This document shows positions 1-12,039 of a stretch of DNA of 64,000 bases, piece by piece. This DNA is from Sphaerulina vaccinii. Taxonomy: Eukaryota > Ascomycota > Dothideomycetes > Mycosphaerellales > Mycosphaerellaceae. How positions within the stretch are numbered: position 1 is the first letter of the stretch; every line of letters begins with the position of its first letter. A model generated the notes under the pieces. That model had not been told where the DNA came from and ran no database searches. It worked only from the letters and a program-made list of their open reading frames with translations. The stretch covers positions 62,001 to 126,000 of the forward strand of contig JAKUDP010000008.1 in NCBI GenBank assembly GCA_022570795.1. Direction: 5' to 3'. The position numbers and the translations under genes are program-made.

Positions 1-397
1 GCACCAGATCGCTATACCTTCTTCAAAGCACAACGAACTTTCAAGACTATGAAGTAGCTGTGACAATTTCGCTCTGTCTTCGACTTCGACTGTCTCCGCG
101 ACTGGCATCAACGGTCCCGTAAGTTGCCTGATACAACTCAAGCTCAGCTCGATGCTCCGGAGTGACTTCGAAAATCTCGTCAAGGCCATCTTTCATGCGA
201 AGAAGTCAGCACGTCACAGAGCTTTCCCATAGTGCTCAAGATCCGGATGTATCCCGTCGAACTGATCCAGACAATCCATATCACTAAGCTGTTGCACTGG
301 ACTTCCCAGAATGTTCTCACGCATGCAGCTCCAGCCGACCTGAACAGCCTATTGTATTCAACGTATTTCTTCCAGTACCTCTCTGCAAAGATGACGA
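1..397. other. Window edge, no supported gene
   Basis: Short overlapping open frames occur on both strands but none has a plausible start plus protein-like composition. It probably holds the 3' flank of the surface-protein gene that follows. Nothing else seen. Confidence 0.4.
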
Positions 398-1352
398 TCA
401 TCCCGGCAACTCCCTCACTTCAGCCTGCACAGATGGTAACTCTTTCGCCCCATCCCTCGGACCTATCCCATTGCCCGGTACCTCGCTGATCTCCCGATAG
501 CCATCCATCTCCGCAAGATGATACTGCGGCGTGGGAGTACCATAGCCTGCTGACACAGCTGCGCCGTCTTTTCCAGTATGGTCAGCAGCAGTCGGTGACG
601 AAGGCGGCTTGTATGAATGCGTCTTTCGCCCTCGTCTGCGTATCAGAAACCAAGCAAGGGTACCAATGATGGCAAGACCGGCGACACCACCTACTACTCC
701 GCCAGCAATAGTACCTGGGGCGACTGTTATCGAGTCGTTGCTATTGCTAGTGGAAGTTGGCGTTGCAGTCGCGGAAGACGTCGAGATCGAACCGGAGGTA
801 GATATCGAGCTCGTCGTCGCTGTAGCTCGAGCAGCCAACGAGGCTACATCGACGGAGAAGGTACTCGCCGAGGGACTTGCTGAGGACAATGAGGAGTAAG
901 TCTCATTCATCAACGTATCACTAACAGCAGCAATAGGATTGTCCTGCGTAGCCACGCAAACATTGACTTGTCCTATCCACAACAATCAGTATTCCGAGTG
1001 TACCAGACTTCTCAGCACGGTAGTCTATCTCACCAGTCCTCGTCGTACACCTCTCACTATCCTTCAGACAATACCACGATGAAGCGCCAGAAGTACATTC
1101 CGTCTCTGAAGACGAGTCATTCGTACTCGTGCCCAATGTCCGACAGATATCATAGCTGTGACCAGAACAACAATAGTACTTGTCCTGCACGCTATCGTAC
1201 GCGCACATCGAACTCGGTGCGGAACAGCCAATTCCTACACCGGGACAGGTATCATTGCCACTGAAGTACCATTTCGTGTAGTCTGCGTTTGCTGTGATTG
1301 TGAATGCAGTCGCTAGAAGGAGAGATTTGAACATTGTTGCTAGAGAGAACAA
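398..1352 (-). CDS. Single-pass surface protein, Wsc/Mid2-like architecture
   Basis: Two exons, 1352-1034 and 972-398, joined over a 61-nt intron (973-1033; GTGAGA donor, CTGAT branch, ATAG acceptor), give 297 residues. In order: an N-terminal hydrophobic signal (MFKSLLLATAF), a cysteine-rich ectodomain of about 100 residues including CSAPSSMC and YCCSGHSYDIC, a Ser/Thr-rich stalk (about 125-185), a transmembrane helix (IAGGVVGGVAGLAIIGTLAWF), a basic stop-transfer (LIRRRGRK) and a polar cytoplasmic tail. This is the layout of fungal wall-stress sensor-like proteins, but no WSC domain is recognisable, so the sensor role is inference. Two in-frame ATGs (1352 and 1334) both precede the signal peptide. 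Many fungal homologues with this layout are annotated only as hypothetical. Confidence 0.75.
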
Positions 1353-2141
1353 ATGGAGAGCACTGAGCGTGAGAACACGCCAGCTACTGCATTATCTATC
1401 TACCGCTACACCAACCAGCATATGAAGCGAAGTGGGACTTCTTGTTACAGGGCTTCATTTCAGCCCCAGAATCCTACGGCAGGACCCATTTTGGCGCGCA
1501 ACTAGCTACGCGAGGTCCATAAATTGCAATATGCTTGGCAGATCATTGGATATCCATCCTGCAGCTATTTAGTCAAGTGTTGGTGGCTGATGGCTCTGAG
1601 GTATGCCGGTCGTATTGCGGTCTTCTTCCAGCTTCGTAACCCTATGTGCACTACTGTGGCTGTGGGCGTCGTCTGGCATGCTAACATGCCTTGCTGGCAT
1701 ACCTAATCGAAAGAGCTTACACCTGCTCTTGCAGACGACCAGATTGGCGCAACAGTCCAATATCGACCTCGATTTGCGGCGAATTGAAGATGTTCAGTTC
1801 AATTCTGCCTTCGACCAACCGCATGACTTTGTGCAATCCCGAAGCACAAAGTGATTACTAGTTGTTGATCATCCCGCCAACATCCAAGCAAGGCTCGAGG
1901 AAGATGAAGATTGCCGCCACGCTCTGTCTCTGCCTCTGCCTTCCACTGCTTGGTGCATTTCTGTTCGCAGCTTTGCTAGAGGGAAACTTTGAGCGTAGTC
2001 CGGTCTGTTCTCGGTTTATATGGCGGCCATATCTTCGAAAAAGCCTAAGTAGCACGATGGGGGAGTAATATGCGGTTCGTCCATCCAGTGGTAGACTCCT
2101 CGTGGCAGAACACATGAGCTAAGCCTTGTGCTGTTGGCTCC
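1353..2141. other. Intergenic, no supported gene
   Basis: Lies between the 5' end of the surface protein and the 3' end of the FlbE-like gene. An ATG at 1904 (+) opens a 54-codon frame with a hydrophobic start (MKIAATLCLCLCLPLL). It has no splice support or recognisable mature part, so I do not call it. Confidence 0.4.
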
Positions 2142-3791
2142 TCATCGCATACCATTAAGCGCATTCTCGATGTTGTTCGCCACAAGGTCAAACTGATTTA
2201 AATTCTGGCCGAATGCTGGTTCCTTCCCGTTCGAGCCTCTTCGCGATGTAGGACTCGGATTGACAGGAAAGCGACCTCCTTTCGGCCTGTACGTGTCAGG
2301 ACTTGTCCGATCCTTGATCGGAGAGTTGCTCGACCTCCTTCTCTGTGAGCCTTGACGCATCATTACGGGCGTCGCTGTCCTTGGTTGCATCGTGATGACT
2401 TCGTACTCTCCTTCCTCCTTGCCGGCGATATCGATCTTGGTAAGTGGAGGACCACGGGAGAGAGGCGTGCTAGTCTGAGGTTGACTTTTCTGCAGTGAGC
2501 GTCGCTTTCGAGCACTGTTCTGTCTCTCTGGCTGGTTTGAGTGTACTTGTGGCGAAGGTGCTGAATTGTCGCTGAGCAAGTGGCTCGGCTTCTGCTGTCG
2601 TGACAGCGGACTGGAGCTTCGTCCTGCGCCCGGACTAGGACCGCGAAGACGATCCATTTGACTCTTCGCTCTGCGAATCTCGACTGGGCTGACGCCTCGT
2701 GAGTTGGTGATTGCTGTGTCTGAGCCCCGCCTGTAGTGTGATCCTGATGAATACTCGGTTCCCGGCGTAGAGTATGGTTCCTCTTCGATGGGTGAGATAG
2801 ATCGTGATCCACCACTGTCATCTCCGGCACGAGTTGGTGGTACTACTGATAGTTCGACTGCCCCTGCTGGTGGTGGTGGCAGTGTTGGAGGGATAGCCTT
2901 CTTCATTGTGCGGGAGTTCCCATAGACCTCAGCAACTAAGTTATCGTTCGTTATGACACTGGGAGAAGGCTGTGATTGTGATGCTAGACTTACTGGCAAC
3001 TGAGGCGGCTTCTCTGCAGACTTCGGTGGCGACGGTAAAGGTGGGTGCTGTTGCTTCGATGATGTAGGACGTTGGGTCAAGGAAGCATGACTGTCGAGCG
3101 TTAGCATTGTTAGCATTGAACGATCAAGGCGGGTCAGTGTAAGGCTCACCTCTTTCTTCGAGTGAAGCCACCAAACAACTTCTTGAAGCCTCTTGGCTCG
3201 TCATCTCTCCTCTGCTGAACTGTTAGTGCTGAGATGTTGGCCTTGTCGAATGAGTTGACATACCTCTGAGACTGGTCTGACACTATACTGTGAGCTCTCA
3301 GCCTCACTTGTTGCCCTCGATACTCCATTATGTTGTGCACCTTGCTGCAATGTCTCAATGGTAGGAGGTGCCCAACGCTCCTCGTCACCACACACAACCA
3401 CAAACCAGCCCGGTCTCTCCTCTGGCGCAATCTTGTCTCGAAGCTCCATCAATGCTGACCATTGATTGCCCGTCACACCTTTGCCTCGAAACTCGTCAAT
3501 GTCTATGCCCAACTTCACCTCTTGACACACATCCGCAACATATGCGAACGGCTGGCTTGGAGCATTGGTCTCGGTCGATTCATCGTTGGGGTCGAATTGT
3601 TCGACGAAGCGTAGCTTCGGTAGGTACTTCATCTGATCTGGGAAGAGTTCGTTGAAGTTCTCGAGCATGCACTCTGTTGTGCCGGGCGCGACAAGCCATT
3701 CTGCTGCTGCATCTTCGAGGTTCTGGAGGATGATGTGAATGCGAATCAGTGGTCTTGGCCATTTGAAGCCGTGTAACAAATACACTGGCAT
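2142..3791 (-). CDS. FlbE-like developmental regulator with long disordered tail
   Basis: Three exons (3791-3264, 3214-3150, 3090-2142) with introns of 49 nt (GTATGT, CACTAAC branch) and 59 nt (GTGAGC, TGCTAAC branch) give 513 residues in continuous phase. The first 165 or so residues form a compact conserved-looking domain that starts MPVYLLHGFKWPRP and includes FVVVCGDEERWAPP. From memory this matches the N-terminus of the Aspergillus conidiation regulator FlbE family; no catalytic motif is evident. Exon 2 encodes a basic patch (RGFKKLFGGFTRRKR). The last 310 residues are Ser/Pro/Arg-rich and probably disordered, with several RRxS-type sites. The family assignment is moderate; the gene model is firm. 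Confidence 0.7.
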
Positions 3792-4809
3792 TGTGGGTGG
3801 TGGACGCGATTCTGACGCGATCTGTCAGACTTTCGAAAGAAGCTCCGGATAGTGAGACTAGATCAACTTTAAGGCGTGGTATGAAGGTTCTTCTAGGCTG
3901 AAGGTAACTTGGAGTATGTGGCTGGAGAAGAGTCCGACACGAGTGGGTAGGATGAAACAAGTCTGGACTCCTCGTATGGACTGGAACCAGAGATGAAGCA
4001 GAGCAGAGAAGACTGTCGAGAAGTAGGCGGTGGATCAAGTACAAGTAGGTCGTACGCAAGGTGGGACACGTATATACTGCATCAATAGGCACGATCGACT
4101 TGGTCTGTAGCAATATGCAGCTGTCCGAGAAAGTTGTATTTCGGTCCGTGCGAGCCGTGAGTAGGAGGGCCAACTATCGCGCAGGATAGGCAGTAGATGA
4201 TGAGTGCGGCCTAATCTGGTGACGACGATAGCCTGGTGAGGGCGTATGAACAGGAGACACATGACCTTGCATTAGGTCCGAATTCATCTTCCACCGCATG
4301 TCTGAAGCTTCCTTCACACATGCAAGGGCCAGGGCTCGGACAATAGATGGCCAGATAGACAGGGATCTGTTCTAAAGAGATGAAGTCGAAGTCTCACAAG
4401 TATTACGTGAGGATAGAAAGGAAGACAAGTCTCCAGAGATACACCGAGTACAAGTGCCCTTCTAGCTCCTTTCCAGAACACATTGCAACACCTCGATGTG
4501 GTTAGGAGATAGCACCGACGATGAGCTTCCGTAGCACGACCGAGTGACGATCAGCTTGTGATGATGATGTAGAGTTCAAGACAACGTCAACAATAGATGA
4601 AGCACAATCTATTCGTGTTTGGAGTGTATACCTTATACCAGACTGACTTCATGCGAACTACTGTTGACAAGAGTCTACTCACGACTGACTTTGACGTTCT
4701 AATGACTCAAATCTGCGTCTACAGCACTCCTCATATCGACAACAGAGCCTAACGAAATAGCACCACCGACGATCGCGATAGAGGCAGACTCGAGAGGTTG
4801 TGGTAAGAG
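3792..4809. other. Divergent intergenic region
   Basis: About 1 kb separates two genes transcribed away from each other, so it should carry both promoters and 5' leaders. The open frames here lack protein-like composition. I see no recognisable TATA box or binding site. Confidence 0.5.
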
Positions 4810-5895
4810 ATGCCACTCCATCTCCTCGGCAAGAAGTCATGGAACGTGTACAACCAAGACAACATCTCGCGCGTGCGCAAAGATGAAGATGAAGCTCGAG
4901 CCCGCGAAGAAGCCGCCGAGCAGCGCATGCAAGAGGAAGATGCTGCACGTCGCATAGCACTCCTACGAGGTGAAACTGTCGCTCCACTACCAGAAGCTCG
5001 GCCAGAAGAGGAAGAGCAAGACTACAGCAAAAGGAAAAGAGATGCAGAAGAGACCTACGCAACGCGAGACCGCAAGCGTAAGAGACGCAATGGCGAAGAT
5101 GACACAGATCGCGATATCAGATATGCGCAACAAGATCGTGAGGCTGGGTTGAAAGCGAGAGAGACTCTGGGACAACCGACCAGGAAGACAGGAGATACAA
5201 ATGCTGAAGCACCTCTACAAGACCACGCGGGACACATTCAACTCTTCGCAGCGCCAGATGAGAAGCACATCCGCAAGAATGCCGAAGCAGAAGCCGAAAA
5301 GGCCAAAAAGAAAAAGCGAGAAGAAGATCTCGTCACAATGAAGTTCAGTAACGCAGCAGGCTACAACAACGGTATGCAGAAACCTTGGTATGCTGCTGCA
5401 GACAAACCTAAGCCTTCTTCTACATCTCCTAACGAGATGATGCTAGCTGAACTACAAGGTAAAGATGTCTGGGGCAATGAAGATCCTCGAAGAAAGGAGA
5501 GAGAAGTCAAGAAGATCGTTTCGAGCGATCCTTTTGCTGCGATGCAGAATGCTCAAAGGCAGTTGAAGCAGAGTGAGAAGGATAAGGAGGAGTGGCAGAG
5601 AAGGCAGAGGGTGGAGATTGAGAAGTTGAGAAGGGAGCAGAAGTGGAGTAGGAGGAGGGATGATGATGAGCGAGACAGTCTGGACGGGTTTAGTCTTGAT
5701 GCACCTGAAGCTGCGAACGAGAGGAGTCAGCACGGTCATCGCCACCATCATCGACGACATCGCAGTCGAGAGCGAGATGGCGAGAGTAGACGTAAACATC
5801 GAAGTCGGTCCAGAGAGCGTGATAGAACGCGGCATCGCAGCAAGTCCAGAGAGCGCGAGAGGCACAGCAGTCATCGATCACGACATCGTGAGTGA
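4810..5895 (+). CDS. Cir_N domain protein, LENG1-like, with RS/RH-rich tail
   Basis: Single exon, 361 residues. The N-terminus MPLHLLGKKSWNVYN followed by NxxRVRKDE and a long Glu/Arg-rich helix is the Cir_N signature (N-terminal domain of CBF1-interacting corepressor), shared with human LENG1 and several splicing-associated proteins. The middle has basic NLS-like runs (DRKRKRRN, KKKKRE) and a predicted coiled coil around residues 240-295 (QLKQSEKDKEEWQRR). The last 60 residues alternate HRH, RSR and SRER, an RS-like tail typical of spliceosome-associated proteins. Nuclear location and an RNA-processing role are inferred from this architecture, not shown. Start: the ATG immediately begins the conserved motif. 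Confidence 0.8.
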   Translation: MPLHLLGKKSWNVYNQDNISRVRKDEDEARAREEAAEQRMQEEDAARRIALLRGETVAPLPEARPEEEEQDYSKRKRDAEETYATRDRKRKRRNGEDDTDRDIRYAQQDREAGLKARETLGQPTRKTGDTNAEAPLQDHAGHIQLFAAPDEKHIRKNAEAEAEKAKKKKREEDLVTMKFSNAAGYNNGMQKPWYAAADKPKPSSTSPNEMMLAELQGKDVWGNEDPRRKEREVKKIVSSDPFAAMQNAQRQLKQSEKDKEEWQRRQRVEIEKLRREQKWSRRRDDDERDSLDGFSLDAPEAANERSQHGHRHHHRRHRSRERDGESRRKHRSRSRERDRTRHRSKSRERERHSSHRSRHRE

Positions 5896-6842
5896 GATGA
5901 AGATAGGAAGTAGAGGTATGCTGTTCTCGTGCAACACGACGCACTGCACCTGAGCGCCTTCATCTGGGCAATGCAAGCGCCATGCGTTATCATGACAGCT
6001 CTTCGCAGTTGATGAACCGCTAGATGCACTGTCATCATCTGGTCTTGGTCTCAAGCCGTCAGTCGAGCATCGTGTCATCACCAGCCCGGTCCAAGTTTGA
6101 GTCCAAGAAATGGAGGCATATGATTGTGGGTGCCCATACAGCATCTAGTATATCAACATTTCCGAAATATTGCTAATTCGGATATTCGTAGATTGTGCTA
6201 CAGAAGTCTCATCGACCGACTCCAAACTGCCCAAACATTCCCACACGAACTATAAGCGTCGAACTGCTTACCCAAGATTGCGCGCTGGGCACCTCGCCGT
6301 CATCCCAGTAGTTTCGGGTAACCCTAAGATGCACCTTCACCATACAAAGTTCCCTCAGATGGCACGCGACGTGCAGCAGAAGATCGCATGTGTCAGCGAC
6401 TCTCATAGTGCGTATCAAAAGCGCAAGATATATGCAAGCCGATGCTGCAGCAGTAGACTTTCTCCTCAAAACAGCACGCTACGTTCTCATTCGGAGAATA
6501 TAAACGAAAGGCTATGCACCTGGGGCGGCTCGAATCCTGACAGGAAGCTTGGCAGTCTTGGACAATCTTCTTATTGAAGGATGGCCACCAATGAGAGCAG
6601 CATCTGCCACGCGAGATGCACGCCTGCAGACGACACTTCAACCAACGTGCGCGCCACGCCCATTTCTGGCCAACGTAGACGAAGAGCTGAACAATGAGGC
6701 TTGCATATGCTTAGCGTGCTTGAACGATGAGCGTGGTCATCTACACCTTACCGTCCGGCCTGCTCGCGACTTCACTTCATCACATTGCTTCGCGAGGCAC
6801 AGCGAACAACCACAAGCCAAAGCACAAGCTTGATCACCCAAC
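5896..6842. other. Intergenic, no supported gene
   Basis: Several antisense-overlapping frames of 80-135 codons lack ATG-initiated protein-like composition. This is probably the 3' UTR of the LENG1-like gene plus the promoter of the CFEM-like gene. Confidence 0.4.
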
Positions 6843-7549
6843 ATGTTCTTCACAGTACTAGCCACCACCCTCTCCCTCACTCTCATAACAGCACAAAGCT
6901 TAAGTCCAACCATCAACAACCTTCCTGATGCGATGCGCCAATTTCCCTCCTGTGCCAACTCAGCATTCACGAGTTCAATGCGCGAAGCAAACTGCAATAC
7001 CGAAAACATCAACCGCGACACGTTCACTTGCATGTGCAGCTTTCCAAACACATCACTAGACGCAGAAAGCCCTTTGGACGTGTTCAAGCCTGATGTACTG
7101 GATGCCGGATGCTTTCAGCGTAAGTTATCGTTACTGCAGATTGGTGGAGGGCTGCTGATGTGCGCTGCGTAGAGTGGTCTAGTGCGTGGGCGAGGGCTTG
7201 CGCATATGCAGTACCTGAGCTTTCGTCAGATGAGGATTATAATGAGGCTGGGGATGTTTTGAGGATGATTGTTGGTGGTGGAGGAAGTGCGGCTTCTTCT
7301 GCTTCTTCTTCGAGTGCGGCCGGGACGATGACTACTTCTTCCACTCCAGTCGAGACGACCGAGAGCACTGGCATGCTGCAGAGCACTTCTTCTTCGCAGA
7401 CGGCAGCATTGAAGACTGCTGCTGGTAGTCCTTCGGCGAATACTGCTATGGGCTCGCCATCGAGCACGAGTGCAGGCTTAGGAGCTGCTGTGGCTACTGC
7501 TGTTGGAGTCGTTGGTCCGGCAATCGCTGCTCTTGCAATGTTCGTATGA
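6843..7549 (+). CDS. CFEM-like GPI-anchored secreted protein
   Basis: Exons 6843-7119 and 7173-7549 with a 53-nt intron (GTAAGT, CTGAT, GTAG) give 217 residues. The protein has a signal peptide (MFFTVLATTLSLTLITAQS), then a cysteine region with PSCANSAF, EANC, TCMC, GCF and ARAC, then a Ser/Thr-rich linker from about residue 130 and a C-terminal hydrophobic segment ending AIAALAMFV, as in a GPI-anchoring signal. CFEM domains (eight Cys, PxCxxxC...CxC) bind haem or act in surface recognition. Here I count only six Cys in the domain and the second Cys of the usual CxxxC pair is absent, so it is a reduced or divergent CFEM. The gene is expected to be exported to the wall or membrane. Confidence 0.75.
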
Positions 7550-8325
7550 GCGGATATACTTTGTGTAGGAGGGTGGTGAAGAGCTGGAGAAGACAGGCCC
7601 AAGGTCGCGAGTCGAGGTCGCTATAGTGGGCGCAGAGAAGCAATGTGGACAGGCCAGAACTGTGAGAAGACGCGCGTATACGGTATACGGTATTCACACC
7701 CACTCAAACTATCCTTGCCGAGACGCCGAAACGGGTTCGAAACGGAGCAGAATCGTACTTGATCAAGTCGTATGCGTGCAAGACTTACTTCTCTCCTTCT
7801 CTAAGCGATGCTACACCTGCAGGAGTGGCTTGTCATCCATATACCTTTTCGATACATTCTGTCCACGAGCTTGGCTAGACAGGACAACATTACTCGCGCA
7901 AGTGTTCTCTTCGGTAGGCCTGGGCCTCACTTGGCTTTGCTTCTTGTCCCGATCGGGTAGGATGAAGAATCCACAAAAGGCAGCATATCGGACATCCGAA
8001 GCCCAGCGTTCCGCGTGTATGCATATCACGCGTCTTCGTGCAGTCTTATCACTTGCGTGAGCCAGCCTGGTCTCTGGATTAGCTGCATTTCCCGTGTGAA
8101 TGTGAGGGACTGGACGCTATAGACATGACTTCGAATTCGTTTGCGGTGTCTCCGACTTTCATGGCGTTGACCACATGGCAATCTGGACTTGCGACAGCTT
8201 AGCGGTGGCTGCCACATGGCGCAGTCCTGGTGGAAGTGTTTCCCACAGGGTATAAGTTGAAGGTGAGTCGTTGTGCTCTGCGATTCGTATTGTCATCTTG
8301 TGCACTTGCACACTCCACCGACACC
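7550..8325. other. Intergenic, promoter of next gene
   Basis: No supported gene. A TATA-like element (GGTATAAG) lies near 8249-8256, about 75 nt upstream of the ATG at 8326. Confidence 0.4.
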
Positions 8326-9453
8326 ATGGTCTCCATCAAAGCTTTCCTCTTCTGCAACGCACTGCTTTCTGCTCCAGCCTTAGTAGCTGCACAGTGTCCT
8401 GATGGGCTATACGGCTTAGCAGGCGCTCTGTTGTCGAAGTATCCACCAGCACAGACCTTTTGCAGCAGCAAGTTCCCAATACCTCCCAAGACGATCACCT
8501 TGTCATACTCGACAACTGTAACGACCACCTACAGTACAAGCACGATCACCACGACCGTCGGAACAGCAACTGCCACGTGCGAGCATCATTCTTTCCAGCC
8601 TTAGCATTGCTCTTCACTGACGATTATATAGTTCCATCGCAAATCCAACCACTACTACCGACACCCAGACCATTACTACCACGGTGACTGCAACGCAATA
8701 CAACAAGCGAGATGCTCTCCCTCTCACAGCACATGATCCTGAAGCATCCGCGCTGTCAAGTCTTGCTGGACTGCGCCAGAGTTTCATCAGTACTGTGTGC
8801 GTGAAGTGTATCGAAACAACAATCACAAAGACAACTTCGACTACGTTCACGAGTACCAGCAGCGTGATTGCTACGACCACATTGGGTGTAACCGAGACCA
8901 TCACGGCGTAAGTCCATGCACTTCAGCTTTCCCAGTGCTCCTCTTGAAATGCCACGAAGTCGATAAGTCTTCGTTTCGGAACTCTGACTAAACGGCTTGC
9001 AGAACGACGACTCCAGTAGTGTCTGTGACAGTAACTAGCACAGCGACTGCAACCCAGACCGTAGCCACGACGAGTCCCGGAGGACCAGAGTGCAGTAATC
9101 CAGGAATTGACCAAGCTGGTGCGGGAGGCTGCTCGAGCGATTGTTACTGCGATATTCACACCACTGCCGGCGGCGGAACTGACGGCGGCGTCTGCGACAG
9201 CCAAGGTGAAATCACCTGCGACACAACTTGCTCGTCCGACAGTGATTGTAATGTTGGCGAGACATGTGGAACCTCGAACGACATCTCAGGATCTTGTGGC
9301 CATTCTATATGCTTAACTGTCGGTGGATGCTCATCAACAGTGTCCAAGAGAGATGCATTTGAGAGCGTTTTTGGTACGCTACGCGTTGGAAGGATGAACA
9401 AGAGGGAGCCGAGAATCGCCTATAAGGACGGACATGTGATCTCATCAACTTGA
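8326..9453 (+). CDS. Secreted Thr-rich, Cys-rich protein with dibasic sites
   Basis: Three exons (8326-8576, 8632-8907, 9003-9453) with introns of 55 and 95 nt give 325 residues. A signal peptide (MVSIKAFLFCNALLSAPALVAA) is followed by a short Cys segment, then blocks of TTT/TxT repeats reminiscent of mucin-like linkers. The C-terminal third is cysteine-dense (GCSSDCYCD, ITCDTTC, SDCNVGETC, CGHSIC). Three Lys-Arg dibasic positions (codons near 8705, 9345 and 9400), the first two followed by DA, look like Kex2 processing sites. No transmembrane or clear GPI signal is seen. The function is unknown; a wall or apoplastic protein is inferred. Phase agrees across both introns. Confidence 0.7.
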
Positions 9454-9620
9454 TAGCCGAGTTGCGATAACTTAATGACTGCATTTTCTTGCAGCTGCCC
9501 TTGCGCAGTCTTATGGTCCACTCCTGTCATGGATAGCATCAAGTGTTCCTTGGGGCTTCGTGTTGTTCGGATCGAGACTTAGCGAAATCGAAGGGTGATA
9601 CCTGGTTCATCTCTATGTCT

Positions 9621-11276
9621 CTATAAGTTAACAATCCTGCTCTTTCTTATGCGCTCCCCATAAAAGTAGAACGCGAAAGGCACAGGTGTCATGCCCAACG
9701 CAATGAATGCGATCAGACTGTTACCCCAGCCTAGGCCAAGTCTGTCGTATAGACTGAGACCAGCGAGAGGTAGCAGGCCTCCAACGATCGATCTCAGTAC
9801 TGTGATGGCGGCTGTCGCAGAGGCTGCGTAGCGTGTGTACGCGTCGATGACATATTGCTGCAATTACACATCAGCACATACACTTCCAACAAACTTTGAC
9901 AATACTCACCTGAATGCAAATAAGAGCCGCGATAATACCAATACCGAACAAGAGCGTCCCAAACAATGGCACAGCCCACTGTATACGATAGTATGCAGTC
10001 CAGCCGTAGATGAACAGACCAACAGGCACCAACCAACCAGTCCACATGAGGACAATCAAACGGTACTCCGGCTTCAGATCTCCGCCATATTTCGCAGCTT
10101 TTGCCTTCAAGATTCTGTCTGAAGCACCTCCGATGATGAATAGACCGATGAACATACCAATTCCAGATCCGAGAAATGTGAGACCAACGTTCGACGAAGT
10201 GAAAGAGTAGTATTCCGTGAACACGAAGGTGAAAGTCGTGTATAGCAGATATAGAACTCCGTAAACGAAAGCCGCGTAAATTGCCATCAGGCTGACAATA
10301 GGCGAGAAGATCAGGAGCTTGAAAGGTCGAATCATGGAGCGTGAGAAGCGGTTCTTCGTTGTTAGACCATCGTCTTGTGCGGATCGCAGATTCGTGTTTC
10401 CAGTCTCCTTTTGTAGGCGTTTGGTCTTCCTGGCGAGGAGTGTCACCGAGTATGTTTCTCTGCAAAAGAAGAAGTGCGCAATCGTGCAGACTCCGTAGGC
10501 TATTGCTATGACCCAGAAAGTCCAGCGCCAGCCCGCTCCTGCGGAGAGGTAGGCACCCGCGATAGGGCCGATGACCTGATGTTTCTGTCAGTCGTGTATA
10601 GTGTGTGAGGGAAGAAGCAGGTACTTACAGGACCAAGGAGAGGCCCCATGCCAAAGAGGGCCATCCCTGCGCCTCGTTTATCCTGTGCCAGAAGGTCTGA
10701 AATGGAAGCACCTCCCAACGTGACCGGACAGACGCCGAAGCAGCCCGCAAAGAACCGGAACACGATCAACTGCTCTATGCTGCTAGCGACCGCACACGCA
10801 ATGGTGAAAATGATGAAGAACACATTGCAGACCATGTATACTGGATATCGTCCATACATCTCAGATAGAGGAGAGATTACCAAGGGACCGACAGCAAAGC
10901 CAAGGATGTATATCGAGACGACGAGTTCGGCGATCGTAGTTGCGCTGGTTCGAAACTCCCGCAGGACGTCCGGGACACCTGGTGCAAACATGCTGGACGC
11001 CAGTGGTGTGAGAAAGGTGAGGACGATGACGAGCGCAGCGTTGGTAATCTTTGCTTTTGAGGTCCAATTCATCGGGTTTGCAGGATCTTCGGGGCCATCC
11101 CAGGTCACGATGTTTGGATCAGTATGCATCGTAGACTTCTCCATATCTCCGTGTGGTGTTGGCTGCTTCTCTGCATCGTCGAAAGATGTGCTATTCTGCC
11201 TCGACACATCCTGTGTTCCTGGGATCTTGTGCTCTCCCAGAGAGCTCCCAGGAGGCGTTCTGTGCTCCTCACTCAT
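9621..11276 (-). CDS. MFS transporter, DHA1 drug/polyamine exporter type
   Basis: Exons 11276-10629, 10575-9910 and 9857-9621 (introns 53 and 52 nt) give 516 residues. The N-terminal tail is polar and ends with the DHA1 pre-TM motif NIVTWDGPEDPANPMNW. Twelve hydrophobic segments follow, with motif A-like SPLSEMYGRYP after TM2 and a motif C-like region FGMGPLLGPVIGPIAGAY across the first intron, characteristic of antiporters. A basic central loop (ARKTKRLQKETG) separates the two halves. Family members (Flr1, Tpo1) export drugs, polyamines or fungal metabolites by proton antiport at the plasma membrane; the substrate here is unknown. The open frame extends upstream to 11336 without an ATG, so 11276 is the start. 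Confidence 0.85.
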
Positions 11277-12039
11277 ATTGGTCCGGTCGAGGCTTGTGAT
11301 ATTGATCTTGGTTGTCTCGCTCAGTCGTGGAACCACGAAGCTGCACCTGTCAACGACCGCCTAGGATGACTGTATAACGCAAGCAAGGCAGTCCAAGATG
11401 TAGAAGTAGTTCGCATCGTGGGAGTCGAAGGGTTATTTGCGATGCAGCTACAACATCGGGACCTGCCTTTCCTGGTGTGAAATTGTGCAAGCCTTCGAAG
11501 CCATCGGCATCGTTGAGCCGACTTGAAGCTCGGCAGGACACAACGCCATGTGGTGTGGCGTCCAGTCAAGAACTCAGTTGCAGAGCGGCTCGCCGGCCAG
11601 AAGATCTTAGTGCCCGGACAGCTCTGCATAACTTTGTATAAGCTCTTTAATCCGTGTCCAAGCTATGCGGCTAGCTCGTTGATTTATTTCCACGTTCTAA
11701 AGACCAGATTCGCATTTCTCGTAACATCGGGTTCGGATGCCAGTCACCGTACATCGTGTATGTGGATGGACATCGTCAGTCGAATTGATGGTACAGATTG
11801 TTGAATAAAGCGATCACAACACCCGCTCCGGCAGTCGCACATTCGAGCTGTGGTGAGAGTACAAGTGTCAGACTGTGGTACATCAGTTATCATGTGCTGT
11901 AAGCCAGCATGTTTCGTATTCGCACAGCATCTGTCAGTCTGACACCTCCATACAACTGTAGCTCTGCGTCCTTCGAAGGGGCGCGTAATGTATGCACAAA
12001 CGCAGCCCATGGGTGATATGCAGCGAGTCTTGCACTTCA
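11277..12039. other. Intergenic, no supported gene
   Basis: This is the promoter side of the MFS gene and the 3' flank of the DUF998 gene. The frames present are shadows or have no protein-like composition. Confidence 0.4.

Noticed and set aside
1904..2068. 54-codon frame with a hydrophobic N-terminus (+)
   Set aside because: Signal-like start but no credible mature protein, no introns, and an equally open antisense frame.
6170..6577. 135-codon frame (+) between LENG1-like and CFEM-like genes
   Set aside because: The first codon region lacks coding character and there is no motif; probably UTR/intergenic.
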